From: Clostridia bacterium
Lineage (GTDB): Bacteria; Bacillota; Clostridia; TANB77; CAG-465
Assembly (NCBI GenBank): GCA_017521005.1
Contig: JAFXEC010000025.1
Span: forward strand, 1-40,788
Direction: 5' to 3'
Length of the DNA: 40,788 nt
The translations under genes and the position numbers were made by a program. Every line of letters starts with the position of its first letter. Positions within the stretch are counted from its first letter, which is position 1. Below are positions 8,774 through 16,379 of this stretch, one piece after another. Under the pieces are notes generated by a model. It was not told the DNA's origin. It searched no databases and saw only the letters and a program-made list of their open reading frames with translations.

Positions 8774-9524
8774 TATACCAAAGATGGATAAAGTAAAAGA
8801 AGGAATAAACAATATTAAAAATAAAGTAAAAAACAAAAAGGAAAACAAGGTTAAAATACACACAAGATATTATGGACTACTTTTTTTAATGATTCTTTTA
8901 GGAGTAGTAACAGTAGCAAATAATATAAATGTATATAATACATTAAGCAAAGAAAACTATATAGAATACAAATTACCAAGTGATGTACAAACAGAAGCGA
9001 ACAATGTAGAAGTGGCAAAGTACGAAACCGCTATAAGCAGTATATCAACAAATGTATCAAACATTAAAGAGGATAAAACAAGTGACACTATAGATAATGA
9101 AGAAGAGAAAAAATTAAAAAGAGTATGGCCGGTTGATGGAGAAATAATAAGAGAATATGCAAAAGACACATTAATATATTCTAAAACATTAGGTATGTGG
9201 TTAATACATACAGGTATAGACATAAAATCAGAATTAGGTGAGAATGTAAAATGTATAGCAGATGGTAAAGTAATATCTATTGAGAGTAATAATTTCTATG
9301 GTAATGTTGTTAGAATAGAGCATGAGGACGGATATATATCTGTATACTCAAATTTAGCCGAAGATAATCTTCCAAAGGTAAATCAAAAGATAAATAAAGG
9401 TGAAATAATTGGAACTATTGGAGATACAGCATATGGAGAAAGTGAAGAAGAAAGTCATCTCCATTTTGAAATAATAAAGGATGGAACAAATATAAATCCT
9501 GAAGAATTCTTAAATAATCAGTAA
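8763..9524 (+). CDS. spoIIQ: SpoIIQ-type M23 (LytM) membrane protein
   Basis: Probable forespore half of the SpoIIQ-SpoIIIAH channel that joins forespore and mother cell. A basic N-terminus leads into one membrane segment (about residues 39-56), then a linker, then an M23 domain. Both halves of the zinc site are intact: HTGID (H149, D153) and HLHFE (H232, H234). That resembles clostridial SpoIIQ; the B. subtilis protein has lost a zinc ligand. AAGGAG at 8745-8750 precedes ATG 8763. Placement between spoIID and spoIIID supports the name; a different M23 cell-wall enzyme cannot be excluded from sequence alone. Confidence 0.82.
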   Translation: MKFNIPKMDKVKEGINNIKNKVKNKKENKVKIHTRYYGLLFLMILLGVVTVANNINVYNTLSKENYIEYKLPSDVQTEANNVEVAKYETAISSISTNVSNIKEDKTSDTIDNEEEKKLKRVWPVDGEIIREYAKDTLIYSKTLGMWLIHTGIDIKSELGENVKCIADGKVISIESNNFYGNVVRIEHEDGYISVYSNLAEDNLPKVNQKINKGEIIGTIGDTAYGESEEESHLHFEIIKDGTNINPEEFLNNQ

Positions 9525-9570
9525 TAAACAAGAATTTTAAGAATAAGATGTAATAGGTCAGGTGATATTT

Positions 9571-9828
9571 GTGATAGATAACGAAATAGAAGAAAGAGTA
9601 AAAACATTAGCCAGCTATATCATAGAAACGGGATGCACAGTAAGAGGAGCAGCAACAAAGTTTAATGTATCAAAATCTACTGTACACAAAGATATATCTG
9701 AACGTTTAGAAAAGATAAATCCAGCATTATGGAAAGAAGCAAAGCAAGTGTTAGAAAGAAATAAAGAAGAAAGACACATAAGAGGCGGAATGGCAACTAA
9801 AATAAAGTACGAAAGAAAAAAGGCATAA
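9571..9828 (+). CDS. spoIIID: Sporulation transcription factor SpoIIID
   Basis: Small mother-cell DNA-binding regulator that tunes the sigma-E regulon and promotes sigK expression. I start at GTG 9571: AGGTGAT (9560-9566) is its ribosome site, and a frame starting at GTG 9562 would sit within that site. The 85 residues include the helix-turn-helix FNVSKSTVHKDISERL and the conserved RHIRGGMATKIKYE C-terminal basic helix. It is followed by an independent promoter for the next gene. Confidence 0.96.
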   Translation: MIDNEIEERVKTLASYIIETGCTVRGAATKFNVSKSTVHKDISERLEKINPALWKEAKQVLERNKEERHIRGGMATKIKYERKKA

Positions 9829-9839
9829 AAATAAAAGCG

Positions 9840-9868
9840 TTGCACACACCGTATATTTATTGTATAAT
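9840..9868 (+). promoter_or_regulatory. Sigma-A-type promoter after spoIIID
   Basis: TTGCAC (9840-9845), 17-bp spacer, TATAAT (9863-9868), 22 bases before the start of the following gene. Confidence 0.75.
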
Positions 9869-9890
9869 ATAAGTGTGAGCGAGGTTGCTT

Positions 9891-10613
9891 ATGAAAAGGA
9901 AACAAAAAATAATAGTAACATTAGTGGCAGTTATTATGATAGTAATGATAGCATTATTATTAAATAACATAAAAACAATAGAGCCACAAAATACTACATC
10001 AAATGAAACAGAAATAGATGTAACGACTTCTAAAACTATTAAGGAACTAAATGAACATGGTTTTTATTATGACGTGCCATATGAAGATCGTTCTGAAGAA
10101 GCAGATGGAGAGATGTTTTACGTTGTGTTGAAATCAGATAATACGATTGAATTCTATGTAGAGTATCTAGATAAAAAATGTTCAATTATGTTAGATAAAG
10201 AAACAAATTGCGTATATTCAAATAACAAGGTAACACTTAGTAATGGAGTCGAGTTAACATTTAAGAACAACGGAAAAACATTAGATGCGATTGAGTGTGT
10301 ATACACTTATTGCGAAGTAGAATATAGAGATGTATATTACGGCGTAAAATATTATTTCCCAGAAAGGAAAGAATATATGGTGATATCATCAGACAATACA
10401 GTAAAATTATATAAAAACATATCTGATATGCCATATTATTCTATAGCAGGAACTGAAATAGTAAAATCTTCACACATGTTAACACTAGAACAAGAAAAAA
10501 TTTCTAGAAATGATTTAGAAGAAAAACTGCCATCAGAATGGTATATTGGTATTGATGGAAAAACAATAATAGATAATTTCTATGATATAGGCTACTTTGT
10601 AGAAAGTAAATAA
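9891..10613 (+). CDS. Membrane-anchored protein of unknown function
   Basis: I do not recognise this 240-aa protein. A basic start (MKRKQK) leads into one hydrophobic segment (about residues 8-26) with no lipobox Cys, so it is probably held by an N-terminal anchor with the rest outside the cell. The outer part is rich in Tyr, Asp and Glu and looks like beta-strand sequence. ATG 9891 is preferred over TTG 9885; the ribosome site (GAGG at 9881) is weak. It has its own promoter and terminator between spoIIID and mbl, so it is a separate unit inside an otherwise conserved neighbourhood. Confidence 0.75.
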   Translation: MKRKQKIIVTLVAVIMIVMIALLLNNIKTIEPQNTTSNETEIDVTTSKTIKELNEHGFYYDVPYEDRSEEADGEMFYVVLKSDNTIEFYVEYLDKKCSIMLDKETNCVYSNNKVTLSNGVELTFKNNGKTLDAIECVYTYCEVEYRDVYYGVKYYFPERKEYMVISSDNTVKLYKNISDMPYYSIAGTEIVKSSHMLTLEQEKISRNDLEEKLPSEWYIGIDGKTIIDNFYDIGYFVESK

Positions 10614-10643
10614 ATTGTTGCAATGCGCAACAATTTATTTTTT
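10612..10643 (+). terminator. Intrinsic terminator before mbl
   Basis: Perfect 10-bp stem (10612-10621 with 10627-10636), 5-base loop, then ATTTTTTG. Confidence 0.93.
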
Positions 10644-10674
10644 GTCTAGAATAGGTATATTTTCGGAGTTTCTA

Positions 10675-10703
10675 TTGCAAATGAAACAAAAATGTAATAT
10701 AAT
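10675..10703 (+). promoter_or_regulatory. Sigma-A-type promoter of mbl
   Basis: TTGCAA (10675-10680), 17-bp spacer, TATAAT (10698-10703), 37 bases before the GTG start. Confidence 0.78.
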
Positions 10704-10740
10704 TGACACATAAAATAAGGGTATAGAAAGGGGTATTAAC

Positions 10741-11757
10741 GTGACATTTGGACAAGACATTGCAATAGATTTAGGAACAGCTACAATACTTGTTTATGTT
10801 AGAGGCAAAGGCATAGTTTTAAGAGAACCTGCAGTTGTTGCTATAGACAAGAATACAAATGAAGTACTTGCAGTTGGACAAAATGCAAGAAAAATGTTAG
10901 GACGTACTCCTGGAAATATAGTTGCAATAAGACCACTTAAAGATGGTGTTATTTCCGACTATACAGTTACAGAAAAAATGTTAAAATACTTTATAACTAA
11001 AGTTGCAGATAAATCTATAATTTCACCACGTATCATGATATGTGTACCTTCTGGAGTAACAGAAGTTGAAAGAAAAGCAGTTATAGATGCAGCAAATCAT
11101 GCAGGAGCTAGAAAGGTTTATCTTATAGAAGAACCAATTGCAGCGGCAATAGGAGCTGGAATAGATATAACTAAACCATATGGTACGATGATACTAGATA
11201 TTGGTGGAGGTACTACAGATATAGCAGTAATTGCACTTGGTGGGGCGGTTAAAAGCAAATCCATAAAGGTTGCTGGAGACAAGTTTGATGAAGCAATTAT
11301 CAAATATATAAAGAAAGTACACAATATAGCGATCGGAGAAAGAACAGCCGAAGAAATAAAGATAAATATCGGTTGCGTATATCCAAGAACAGTAGAAGAA
11401 AGAATGAGCATTAAAGGTAGACACTTGCTAACAGGTCTTCCAGTAGAAATAGAAATAACATCTACAGAGATGCTTGAAGCGTTAAAAGAATCTGCAAATC
11501 AAATAGTAGAAGCAGTACATAGTGTATTAGAGGTTACACCTCCAGAACTATCTGCAGATATTAGTGATAGAGGAATATATATAACTGGCGGTGGGGGACT
11601 AATTTCAGGATTAGACAAACTACTAGAAGAGAGAACAGGAATTCCAGTTATGATTGCAGAAGATGCAGTTTCATGTGTTGCTATGGGAACAGGTAAAGCG
11701 TTAAATCACATAGAATTATTAGAAACAGGAAATACAATAAAAGTAAAGAAGTTTTAG
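10741..11757 (+). CDS. mbl: Rod-shape actin homologue Mbl/MreB
   Basis: Bacterial actin that forms membrane-bound filaments and directs lateral wall synthesis by the rod complex. GTG start after AAAGGGGT. Actin-fold signatures are present: phosphate-1 DIAIDLGTATILVYV, the conserved GRTPGNIVAIRPLKDGVI, phosphate-2 LDIGGGTTDIAVIA, GERTAEEIK, TPPELSADI and the adenosine motif ITGGGGLISGLD. Length 338 aa is typical. The paralogue name mbl rests on its place downstream of spoIIID, as in Bacillus; sequence alone says MreB family. The terminator overlaps its stop codon. Confidence 0.95.
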   Translation: MTFGQDIAIDLGTATILVYVRGKGIVLREPAVVAIDKNTNEVLAVGQNARKMLGRTPGNIVAIRPLKDGVISDYTVTEKMLKYFITKVADKSIISPRIMICVPSGVTEVERKAVIDAANHAGARKVYLIEEPIAAAIGAGIDITKPYGTMILDIGGGTTDIAVIALGGAVKSKSIKVAGDKFDEAIIKYIKKVHNIAIGERTAEEIKINIGCVYPRTVEERMSIKGRHLLTGLPVEIEITSTEMLEALKESANQIVEAVHSVLEVTPPELSADISDRGIYITGGGGLISGLDKLLEERTGIPVMIAEDAVSCVAMGTGKALNHIELLETGNTIKVKKF

Positions 11758-11779
11758 TATTAACTAAGACTTCTTTTTT
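11746..11779 (+). terminator. Intrinsic terminator overlapping the mbl stop
   Basis: A 13-bp stem (11746-11758 with 11763-11775, one G-U pair) with a 4-base loop, followed by TTTTC. The stop codon lies in the left arm. Confidence 0.9.
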
Positions 11780-11780
11780 C

Positions 11781-11810
11781 TTGACTACATGCTGCTGTAT
11801 ATGGTATAAT
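11781..11810 (+). promoter_or_regulatory. Strong promoter of the 104-aa gene
   Basis: TTGACT (11781-11786), 18-bp spacer, TATAAT (11805-11810). The 60-base leader contains a small hairpin (TGACA 11835-11839 with TGTCA 11844-11848). Confidence 0.8.
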
Positions 11811-11877
11811 TTGCCCACAAGTTAATATAGTACATGACAGATTTGTCAAAGTAAAAATATGGTATGGAGGTAGTATC

Positions 11878-12192
11878 ATGCTTAGTAAGCGGAAAAAGAA
11901 GATGAATGAGCACAGAGACTTTGACGTCTTTGGGATTCGTTCGCAGTATTGGTCAGCAGTTGAACAATACTTGGAAAGAAGAAACAGATTATCCTTTGTA
12001 GAGGAATGGGCAGATATATGTGAAAAAACAAACGGACGGGTTAGCTATGATGAGCTTTACGAACTTTTAGGAAGAGATTTCCCGAAAGCTCCTTGGCTTG
12101 ATCCGGAAAACAGGGATGCAAATATCAGAGCATTTTTTGAAATGTTAGATATTCCTTGCAAAGCTGACGAAACTCATATATATTTCCCATAA
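11878..12192 (+). CDS. Unknown 104-aa protein in a GC-richer cassette
   Basis: I do not recognise this protein. It is soluble, charged and rich in aromatic residues (YWSAVEQYLERRNRL, FPKAPWLDPENRD), probably helical. Start ATG 11878 follows ATGGAGGTAG. Its codons differ from the neighbours: CGG and CGT for Arg, GAG, CTT, TTC and GAC appear often, where nearby genes use AGA, GAA and TTA. It has a strong private promoter and a private terminator, so it is a single-gene cassette. This fits acquisition from a higher-GC source, or selection for different codon use. Two other units (14368-16012 and 36332-38167) share the style. Confidence 0.8.
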   Translation: MLSKRKKKMNEHRDFDVFGIRSQYWSAVEQYLERRNRLSFVEEWADICEKTNGRVSYDELYELLGRDFPKAPWLDPENRDANIRAFFEMLDIPCKADETHIYFP

Positions 12193-12219
12193 GGTCCAGT
12201 GTATACTGGGCCTTTTTTC
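12191..12219 (+). terminator. Intrinsic terminator of the 104-aa gene
   Basis: A 10-bp stem (12191-12200 with 12205-12214, one G-U pair), loop GTAT, then a T6 run. It begins at the stop codon. Confidence 0.93.
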
Positions 12220-12231
12220 TATGCCCTTATC

Positions 12232-12260
12232 TTGAGAAAACATAATAATTATGTTAAAAT
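12232..12260 (+). promoter_or_regulatory. Promoter of the U32/tcdA pair
   Basis: TTGAGA (12232-12237), 17-bp spacer, TAAAAT (12255-12260), 19 bases before the start codon. Confidence 0.65.
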
Positions 12261-12279
12261 ATTATTTGGAGTGATAAAA

Positions 12280-13512
12280 ATGAAAAAGATGGAATTACTA
12301 GCACCAGCAGGAAGCTTAGCCAAAGCTAAAGTGGCATTTATGTATGGAGCAGATGCGGTATATGCTGGAACAGCTAAATTATCTCTAAGAAGTAGAGCGG
12401 AAATGGATTCAGACGACTTAGAAGATACAATAAAATATGCACATTCAATAGGTAAAAAAGTTTATGTGGCAATGAACATTTATGCCTATGATAAAGATTA
12501 TGAAGAAATAAAAGAAGAAATAAAAAGATTAGATAGAATAAATGCAGATGCAATTATTGCAAGTGACCCTGGAGTTATAGCATGCATAAAAGAAACTGCA
12601 CCTAATATGGAAATACATATTAGTACACAAGCAAATATAACAAGTGTAGAAGCAGCTAAATTCTGGTATAGTTACGGAGCTAAAAGAGTAATACTAGCAC
12701 GTGAACTTTCAAGAGATAAAATAGAATATATTATGAAAAACAAACCAGCAGATTTAGAAGTTGAGATGTTTATTCATGGTGCAATTTGTTATGCATATTC
12801 TGGTAGATGCTATTTAAGTCAATATTTATCAGATAGAGGAGCGAACTGTGGAGATTGCAGTCAACCTTGTAGATGGCAATACAAATTAACAGCAGAAGAA
12901 GTAAATAAACCCGGAAGCATAATAAACATAGATTATGATGAAAAAGGAACATACATATTCTCATCTAAAGATTTATGCTTATTAAAACAGATACCAGTAC
13001 TTGCAGCTATGGAAATGGATAGCTTAAAGATAGAAGGGAGACTTAAAACGGACTACTATCTAGCAACAGTTGTTAGTGCATATAGAAAAGCAATAGACGA
13101 TTATTATAAGGATCCTGAAACTTGGAACTATGAAGACTACTTACCAGAACTAGAAAAGGTAAAAACAAGAGGTCTTTCAGAATTCTATTTCACTAATTCA
13201 AACAACCAAGATATTCATGATTACGATGGATTTAGTGAAAATCTAAAATATGAATATGGTGCAAAAGTATTAGAGAATCTAGGAGATAATCTATATCATG
13301 TAGAGATAAGAAATAAATTATCTGTAGGAGATTTACTAGATGTAATGGTACCTGGAGATATAACACCTCATGAATTTAACATAGAAGAACTTTATGATTC
13401 TAAAACTAGAGAAAGAATAGATACAGTAAACCCTGGAGTAAAAGGACAATCTGTAATAATTAAAGTACCATATAATATGGATGTAAACTATGTTATAAGG
13501 AGAAAGAAATAG
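12280..13512 (+). CDS. trhP: Peptidase U32 family protein, probable tRNA U34 hydroxylase TrhP
   Basis: U32 proteins of this type are linked to prephenate-dependent 5-hydroxylation of U34 in tRNAs. I start at ATG 12280 (TTGGAGTGA just upstream); the long frame from 12199 would run through the preceding terminator and promoter. Features: N-terminal TIM-barrel-like start MELLAPAGSLAKAKVAFMYG (20 residues), ISTQANITS, and the four-cysteine signature with AICYAYSGRCYLS followed by NCGDCSQPCRW, then DSLKIEGRLK. The C-terminal beta domain is present (410 aa in all). It overlaps tcdA, another tRNA modification gene, by one base, which supports the tRNA role. Some U32 members act in other hydroxylations, so the exact substrate is inferred. 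Confidence 0.85.
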   Translation: MKKMELLAPAGSLAKAKVAFMYGADAVYAGTAKLSLRSRAEMDSDDLEDTIKYAHSIGKKVYVAMNIYAYDKDYEEIKEEIKRLDRINADAIIASDPGVIACIKETAPNMEIHISTQANITSVEAAKFWYSYGAKRVILARELSRDKIEYIMKNKPADLEVEMFIHGAICYAYSGRCYLSQYLSDRGANCGDCSQPCRWQYKLTAEEVNKPGSIINIDYDEKGTYIFSSKDLCLLKQIPVLAAMEMDSLKIEGRLKTDYYLATVVSAYRKAIDDYYKDPETWNYEDYLPELEKVKTRGLSEFYFTNSNNQDIHDYDGFSENLKYEYGAKVLENLGDNLYHVEIRNKLSVGDLLDVMVPGDITPHEFNIEELYDSKTRERIDTVNPGVKGQSVIIKVPYNMDVNYVIRRKK

Positions 13513-14201
13513 TGGATTTAGAAAAAATATATGATAGAACGGAAATAGTTCTAGGAAAAGAAAAGCTAGAAATACTAAAAAAATCTCACGTAGTAATATG
13601 TGGAATTGGTGGAGTTGGATCATATACACTTGAAGCTTTAGCAAGAATAGGGGTAGGACATATAACTGTAGTAGATAAAGATGTTGTAGATATAACAAAC
13701 ATCAACAGACAAATAATTGCTACAGTGGATAATGTGGGCAACTCTAAGGTAGAAGTTGCTAAAAAACGTGTAAGTCTAATAAATCCAGCCATAAAAGTAG
13801 AGGCAGTTAAAGAATTTATTGACGAATCAAATATACCAATGTACATTACTAAAGATGTAGATTATGTAGTAGATGCAATAGATAGTACTGAGTCTAAAAT
13901 TGCTTTAATAAAATATTGTAAAGAACAAGATATAAAAATAATATCTTCAATGGGAACAGCAAACAAATTAGATCCATTAAAACTTACAGTAACAGATATA
14001 TCTAAAACAGAAATGTGTCCTTTAGCTAAGATAGTAAGAAAACGTCTTAAAGAGGAAGGAATAACAAAAGTTAAAGTTGTATATAGCACAGAACCAGCTG
14101 TAAAAACAAATACAACTACACTTGGTAGTGTATCTTTTGTACCATCTGTTGCAGGACTAATAATAGCTTCAGAAGTTGTAAAAGATTTAACAAGTAAATA
14201 A
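13512..14201 (+). CDS. tcdA: tRNA threonylcarbamoyladenosine dehydratase TcdA (ThiF/E1 fold)
   Basis: TcdA uses ATP to dehydrate t6A37 to the cyclic form ct6A in ANN-decoding tRNAs. The GTG start shares its G with the upstream TAG stop; AGGAGA at 13499-13504 is the ribosome site. The nucleotide-binding motif GIGGVGS spans residues 31-37, followed by VVDKDVVDITNINRQI and a DAIDSTESK segment, all usual for E1-like enzymes of this subgroup. At 229 aa it is close to the normal 230-270. The pairing with a U32 hydroxylase makes a compact tRNA-modification operon. Confidence 0.92.
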   Translation: MDLEKIYDRTEIVLGKEKLEILKKSHVVICGIGGVGSYTLEALARIGVGHITVVDKDVVDITNINRQIIATVDNVGNSKVEVAKKRVSLINPAIKVEAVKEFIDESNIPMYITKDVDYVVDAIDSTESKIALIKYCKEQDIKIISSMGTANKLDPLKLTVTDISKTEMCPLAKIVRKRLKEEGITKVKVVYSTEPAVKTNTTTLGSVSFVPSVAGLIIASEVVKDLTSK

Positions 14202-14207
14202 TGACAG

Positions 14208-14240
14208 AAAGAATAGACATAGGTCTATTCTTTATTTTAT
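14208..14240 (+). terminator. Intrinsic terminator after tcdA
   Basis: Perfect 11-bp stem (14208-14218 with 14223-14233), 4-base loop, then ATTTTAT. Confidence 0.88.
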
Positions 14241-14271
14241 ATTGTGTTACTAACATTTTGTTAATTACAAG

Positions 14272-14300
14272 TTGCAAAAATGGCATATTTGTGGTAAAAT
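14272..14300 (+). promoter_or_regulatory. Promoter of the PHP/NAD kinase cassette
   Basis: TTGCAA (14272-14277), 17-bp spacer, TAAAAT (14295-14300). Confidence 0.65.
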
Positions 14301-14367
14301 ATATGTGTTGAAAAATATTAACATGCTCTAACTATGGGCATAGAACGAAGAAAAGGAGAGTATTAGC

Positions 14368-15243
14368 ATGTACACAGATTTACACTTGCACACAATTTAT
14401 TCAGACGGAGAGTATGAACCACTTCAGGTTGTTACTATGGCAAGAGAACGGCAGGCATCAACTATAGCAATTACAGACCATAACAACATCGAAGGTAGCA
14501 AAATGGCAGTAGCAAACAACCCGTATTCAGACATTGTTGTAATTCCCGGTGTGGAATTTACTGCAAAGTCTCCGGCAACCATCAACATCCATATGCTTGG
14601 ACTCAATATCGATCTCAAAAACAAAGCATTAAACGAGCTTTGCGATGCATATACTGAAGATAGCAGAAACAGAACAAGGTCTCTGCTTTCGCTTCTTAAG
14701 AAGCATTACGGTATGGAGTTTGAAGATGAAGATGTCATAGCGCTGCTGTCGTCTATCGGAAACATCGGAAGACCAGAAGTTGCCAAGCTTTGCCTTAGGT
14801 ACGGTTACGTTTCAAGCGTACCCGAAGCTTTTGATAAGTACCTTAACCCTGTAAAGCCTCTTATTACAGATAAGAAGGTTGATCCTACGGATAAGGAACT
14901 TATTGAAGTTATTCTTGGTGCCGGCGGAGTTCCCTGCCTTGCACATCCGAGAAGTCTTAAGAAGACAATTCCTGAACTTCGGGAATATATCTTAGACCTT
15001 AAGGATAATGGCCTTATGGCTATTGAGGCGTACCACAGCGACTCTTCTAAGGAACTCACTTTTGAGCTTCTTAAGATGGCACATGAGTTTGGTCTCTATG
15101 TAAGTTGCGGCAGCGATTACCACGGTCCTGTTGTATCACCTAAAGTTCGCATAAGAAGCGGAAAAAACGACAATCTCAATCTTGAGAGAGTCAGCATACA
15201 AAACTTGTTTACGGAGGTTAAAGGATATGATGAAGAAAGTTAA
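14368..15243 (+). CDS. PHP-domain phosphoesterase (TrpH/YciV, RNase AM-like)
   Basis: PHP proteins of this group are metal-dependent phosphoesterases that act on nucleoside 3',5'-bisphosphates or short RNA 5' ends. Metal ligands are visible in order: H6 and H8 with D13 (DLHLHTIYSDG), H38 (TDHN), E63 (GVEF), H75 (INIHMLG), the HPR motif near residue 194 and GSDYH near 250. Length 291 aa is typical. Start ATG 14368 follows AAAAGGAGAG. It overlaps the NAD kinase gene by 17 bases. The row 14941-15000 has 24 G/C of 60, against 14 of 60 at 38881-38940, and codons such as CTT, CGG and TCC are common, unlike flanking genes. Substrate not determinable here. Confidence 0.88.
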   Translation: MYTDLHLHTIYSDGEYEPLQVVTMARERQASTIAITDHNNIEGSKMAVANNPYSDIVVIPGVEFTAKSPATINIHMLGLNIDLKNKALNELCDAYTEDSRNRTRSLLSLLKKHYGMEFEDEDVIALLSSIGNIGRPEVAKLCLRYGYVSSVPEAFDKYLNPVKPLITDKKVDPTDKELIEVILGAGGVPCLAHPRSLKKTIPELREYILDLKDNGLMAIEAYHSDSSKELTFELLKMAHEFGLYVSCGSDYHGPVVSPKVRIRSGKNDNLNLERVSIQNLFTEVKGYDEES

Positions 15244-16012
15244 ACTCTATGTAAACAGTACCAAAAACAACGCGTGGGTTGTTTCAGAAGAAGTACGGAA
15301 AGAACTTATAGCTGCTGGATACGAAGTTACGGATGAAAATCCGGATATTGTAATCGGCTTTGGAGGAGATGGAACGTTTATCAAGTGGATAAGCGATAAC
15401 AACTACGATACGGAAACTAGGTATATCGGAATAAATTGTGGAACTTTAGGTTTCATGCAGAGTTTCGATATCATCAGTGCAAAGATGTTCGTAGAAAACA
15501 TTCCAAGTTATATCGAAGAGCATTTAAGATATGTAAAACTCACTGTAAATACAGCAGGTAAAGAAAGAACATTCTATGCAGTAAATGAGTTTAACGTTCT
15601 TAATGCTGAAGATAAAACCTTCAGAGCAAATGTAAACATCGGCTACGAATTTCTTGAAACTTTTGTTGGTACTGGACTCATTTTTGCAACCCCAACGGGT
15701 TCAACAGCAAGAAACATTTCTTCTGTCGGAAGTATAATGTTTCCAACTATTGAAGCGATTCAGATGACTCCCATCGAAGCAATTGTTAACAGCAAAATAC
15801 ACTGCATGCCAAAGAGCATTTGCATTCCATCAGGAATGGATATACTTCTTACCCCTGCAAATGATAGCAGCATCAAAATCATTGCAGATGGCATCAATGT
15901 TTTTGAAGGTAATTACAACAGTATTACTATCTCGTATTCGGATAGATATATGATTACCTTAACTGACAGAAAAAACAGCTTCGTAAAGAAGATTCGTGAA
16001 AAGCTCATCTAA
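15227..16012 (+). CDS. nadK: NAD kinase (divergent)
   Basis: NAD kinase phosphorylates NAD to NADP. The GGDG motif (residues 46-49, in GFGGDGTFIKWI) and the second signature (ATPTGSTARNISSVG) identify the family; GINCGTLGFM and an IIADG strand also fit. The conserved Tyr after TGSTA is Arg here. I start at ATG 15227, nine bases after GGAGG (15213-15217); the frame opening at 15182 would overlap the PHP gene further and has no site. Length is 261 aa. It shares the GC-richer codon style of the PHP gene and is translationally coupled to it, so the pair likely moved together. Whether the genome carries a second NAD kinase cannot be seen. Confidence 0.87.
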   Translation: MMKKVKLYVNSTKNNAWVVSEEVRKELIAAGYEVTDENPDIVIGFGGDGTFIKWISDNNYDTETRYIGINCGTLGFMQSFDIISAKMFVENIPSYIEEHLRYVKLTVNTAGKERTFYAVNEFNVLNAEDKTFRANVNIGYEFLETFVGTGLIFATPTGSTARNISSVGSIMFPTIEAIQMTPIEAIVNSKIHCMPKSICIPSGMDILLTPANDSSIKIIADGINVFEGNYNSITISYSDRYMITLTDRKNSFVKKIREKLI

Positions 16013-16016
16013 CTTA

Positions 16017-16053
16017 AACCAGCCGCAGTAATTTACTGTGGCTGGTTCTTTTT
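16017..16053 (+). terminator. Intrinsic terminator after nadK
   Basis: A 14-bp stem (16017-16030 with 16034-16047, one G-U pair), 3-base loop, then CTTTTTT. Confidence 0.95.
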
Positions 16054-16070
16054 TATTTCTTAAATATGTA

Positions 16071-16265
16071 TTATTTTTCTATTGGTTGCACATTATCATA
16101 TTTGTATGATGCGCAAGCAGTATCCTTCTTTGGATCTTTTGTTTTAACTGCATTACAGTTACAAACTGAGATTTCTTCTAGTCTGCAAGTAGAATCTTCT
16201 ATACAATTGTGAGTACAGTCTGCAACTGTGCATTTAATTTTTTGATGTCCTTCGTTTTTACTCAT
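16071..16265 (-). CDS. Small Cys-rich DUF1540 protein
   Basis: A 64-aa protein with the DUF1540 pattern: CTVADCTHNC, a Cys in STCRLEEISVCNCNA and a last Cys near TACASY. Cys spacing suggests metal binding. I start at the ATG whose complement is 16263-16265, after GAGGTGA; the longer frame lacks a site. DUF1540 proteins are common in Clostridia and some are found in spores, but their biochemical role is unknown. It is divergent from sigK, with 114 bases between the two starts. Confidence 0.85.
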   Translation of the reverse strand: MSKNEGHQKIKCTVADCTHNCIEDSTCRLEEISVCNCNAVKTKDPKKDTACASYKYDNVQPIEK

Positions 16266-16379
16266 TATTTTCACCTCATATATATTGTTTGTAATATGTA
16301 TAAAATTATACAAAATGGATTTGCGTGACAGGCAAAAATATTTTTAAGATTAATACAAATGTATATAGGGGTGAAATAT

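Noticed and set aside
3047-11854. A 13-base string shared by 3047-3059 and 11842-11854 (TTTGTCAAAGTAA), both upstream of small genes
   Set aside because: In 40 kb of A/T-rich DNA dozens of 13-base matches are expected by chance; the distances to the starts differ.
16297-16312. A 16-base near-palindrome between DUF1540 and sigK
   Set aside because: Seven-base A/T-rich arms occur by chance several times in a window this size; no known site matches.
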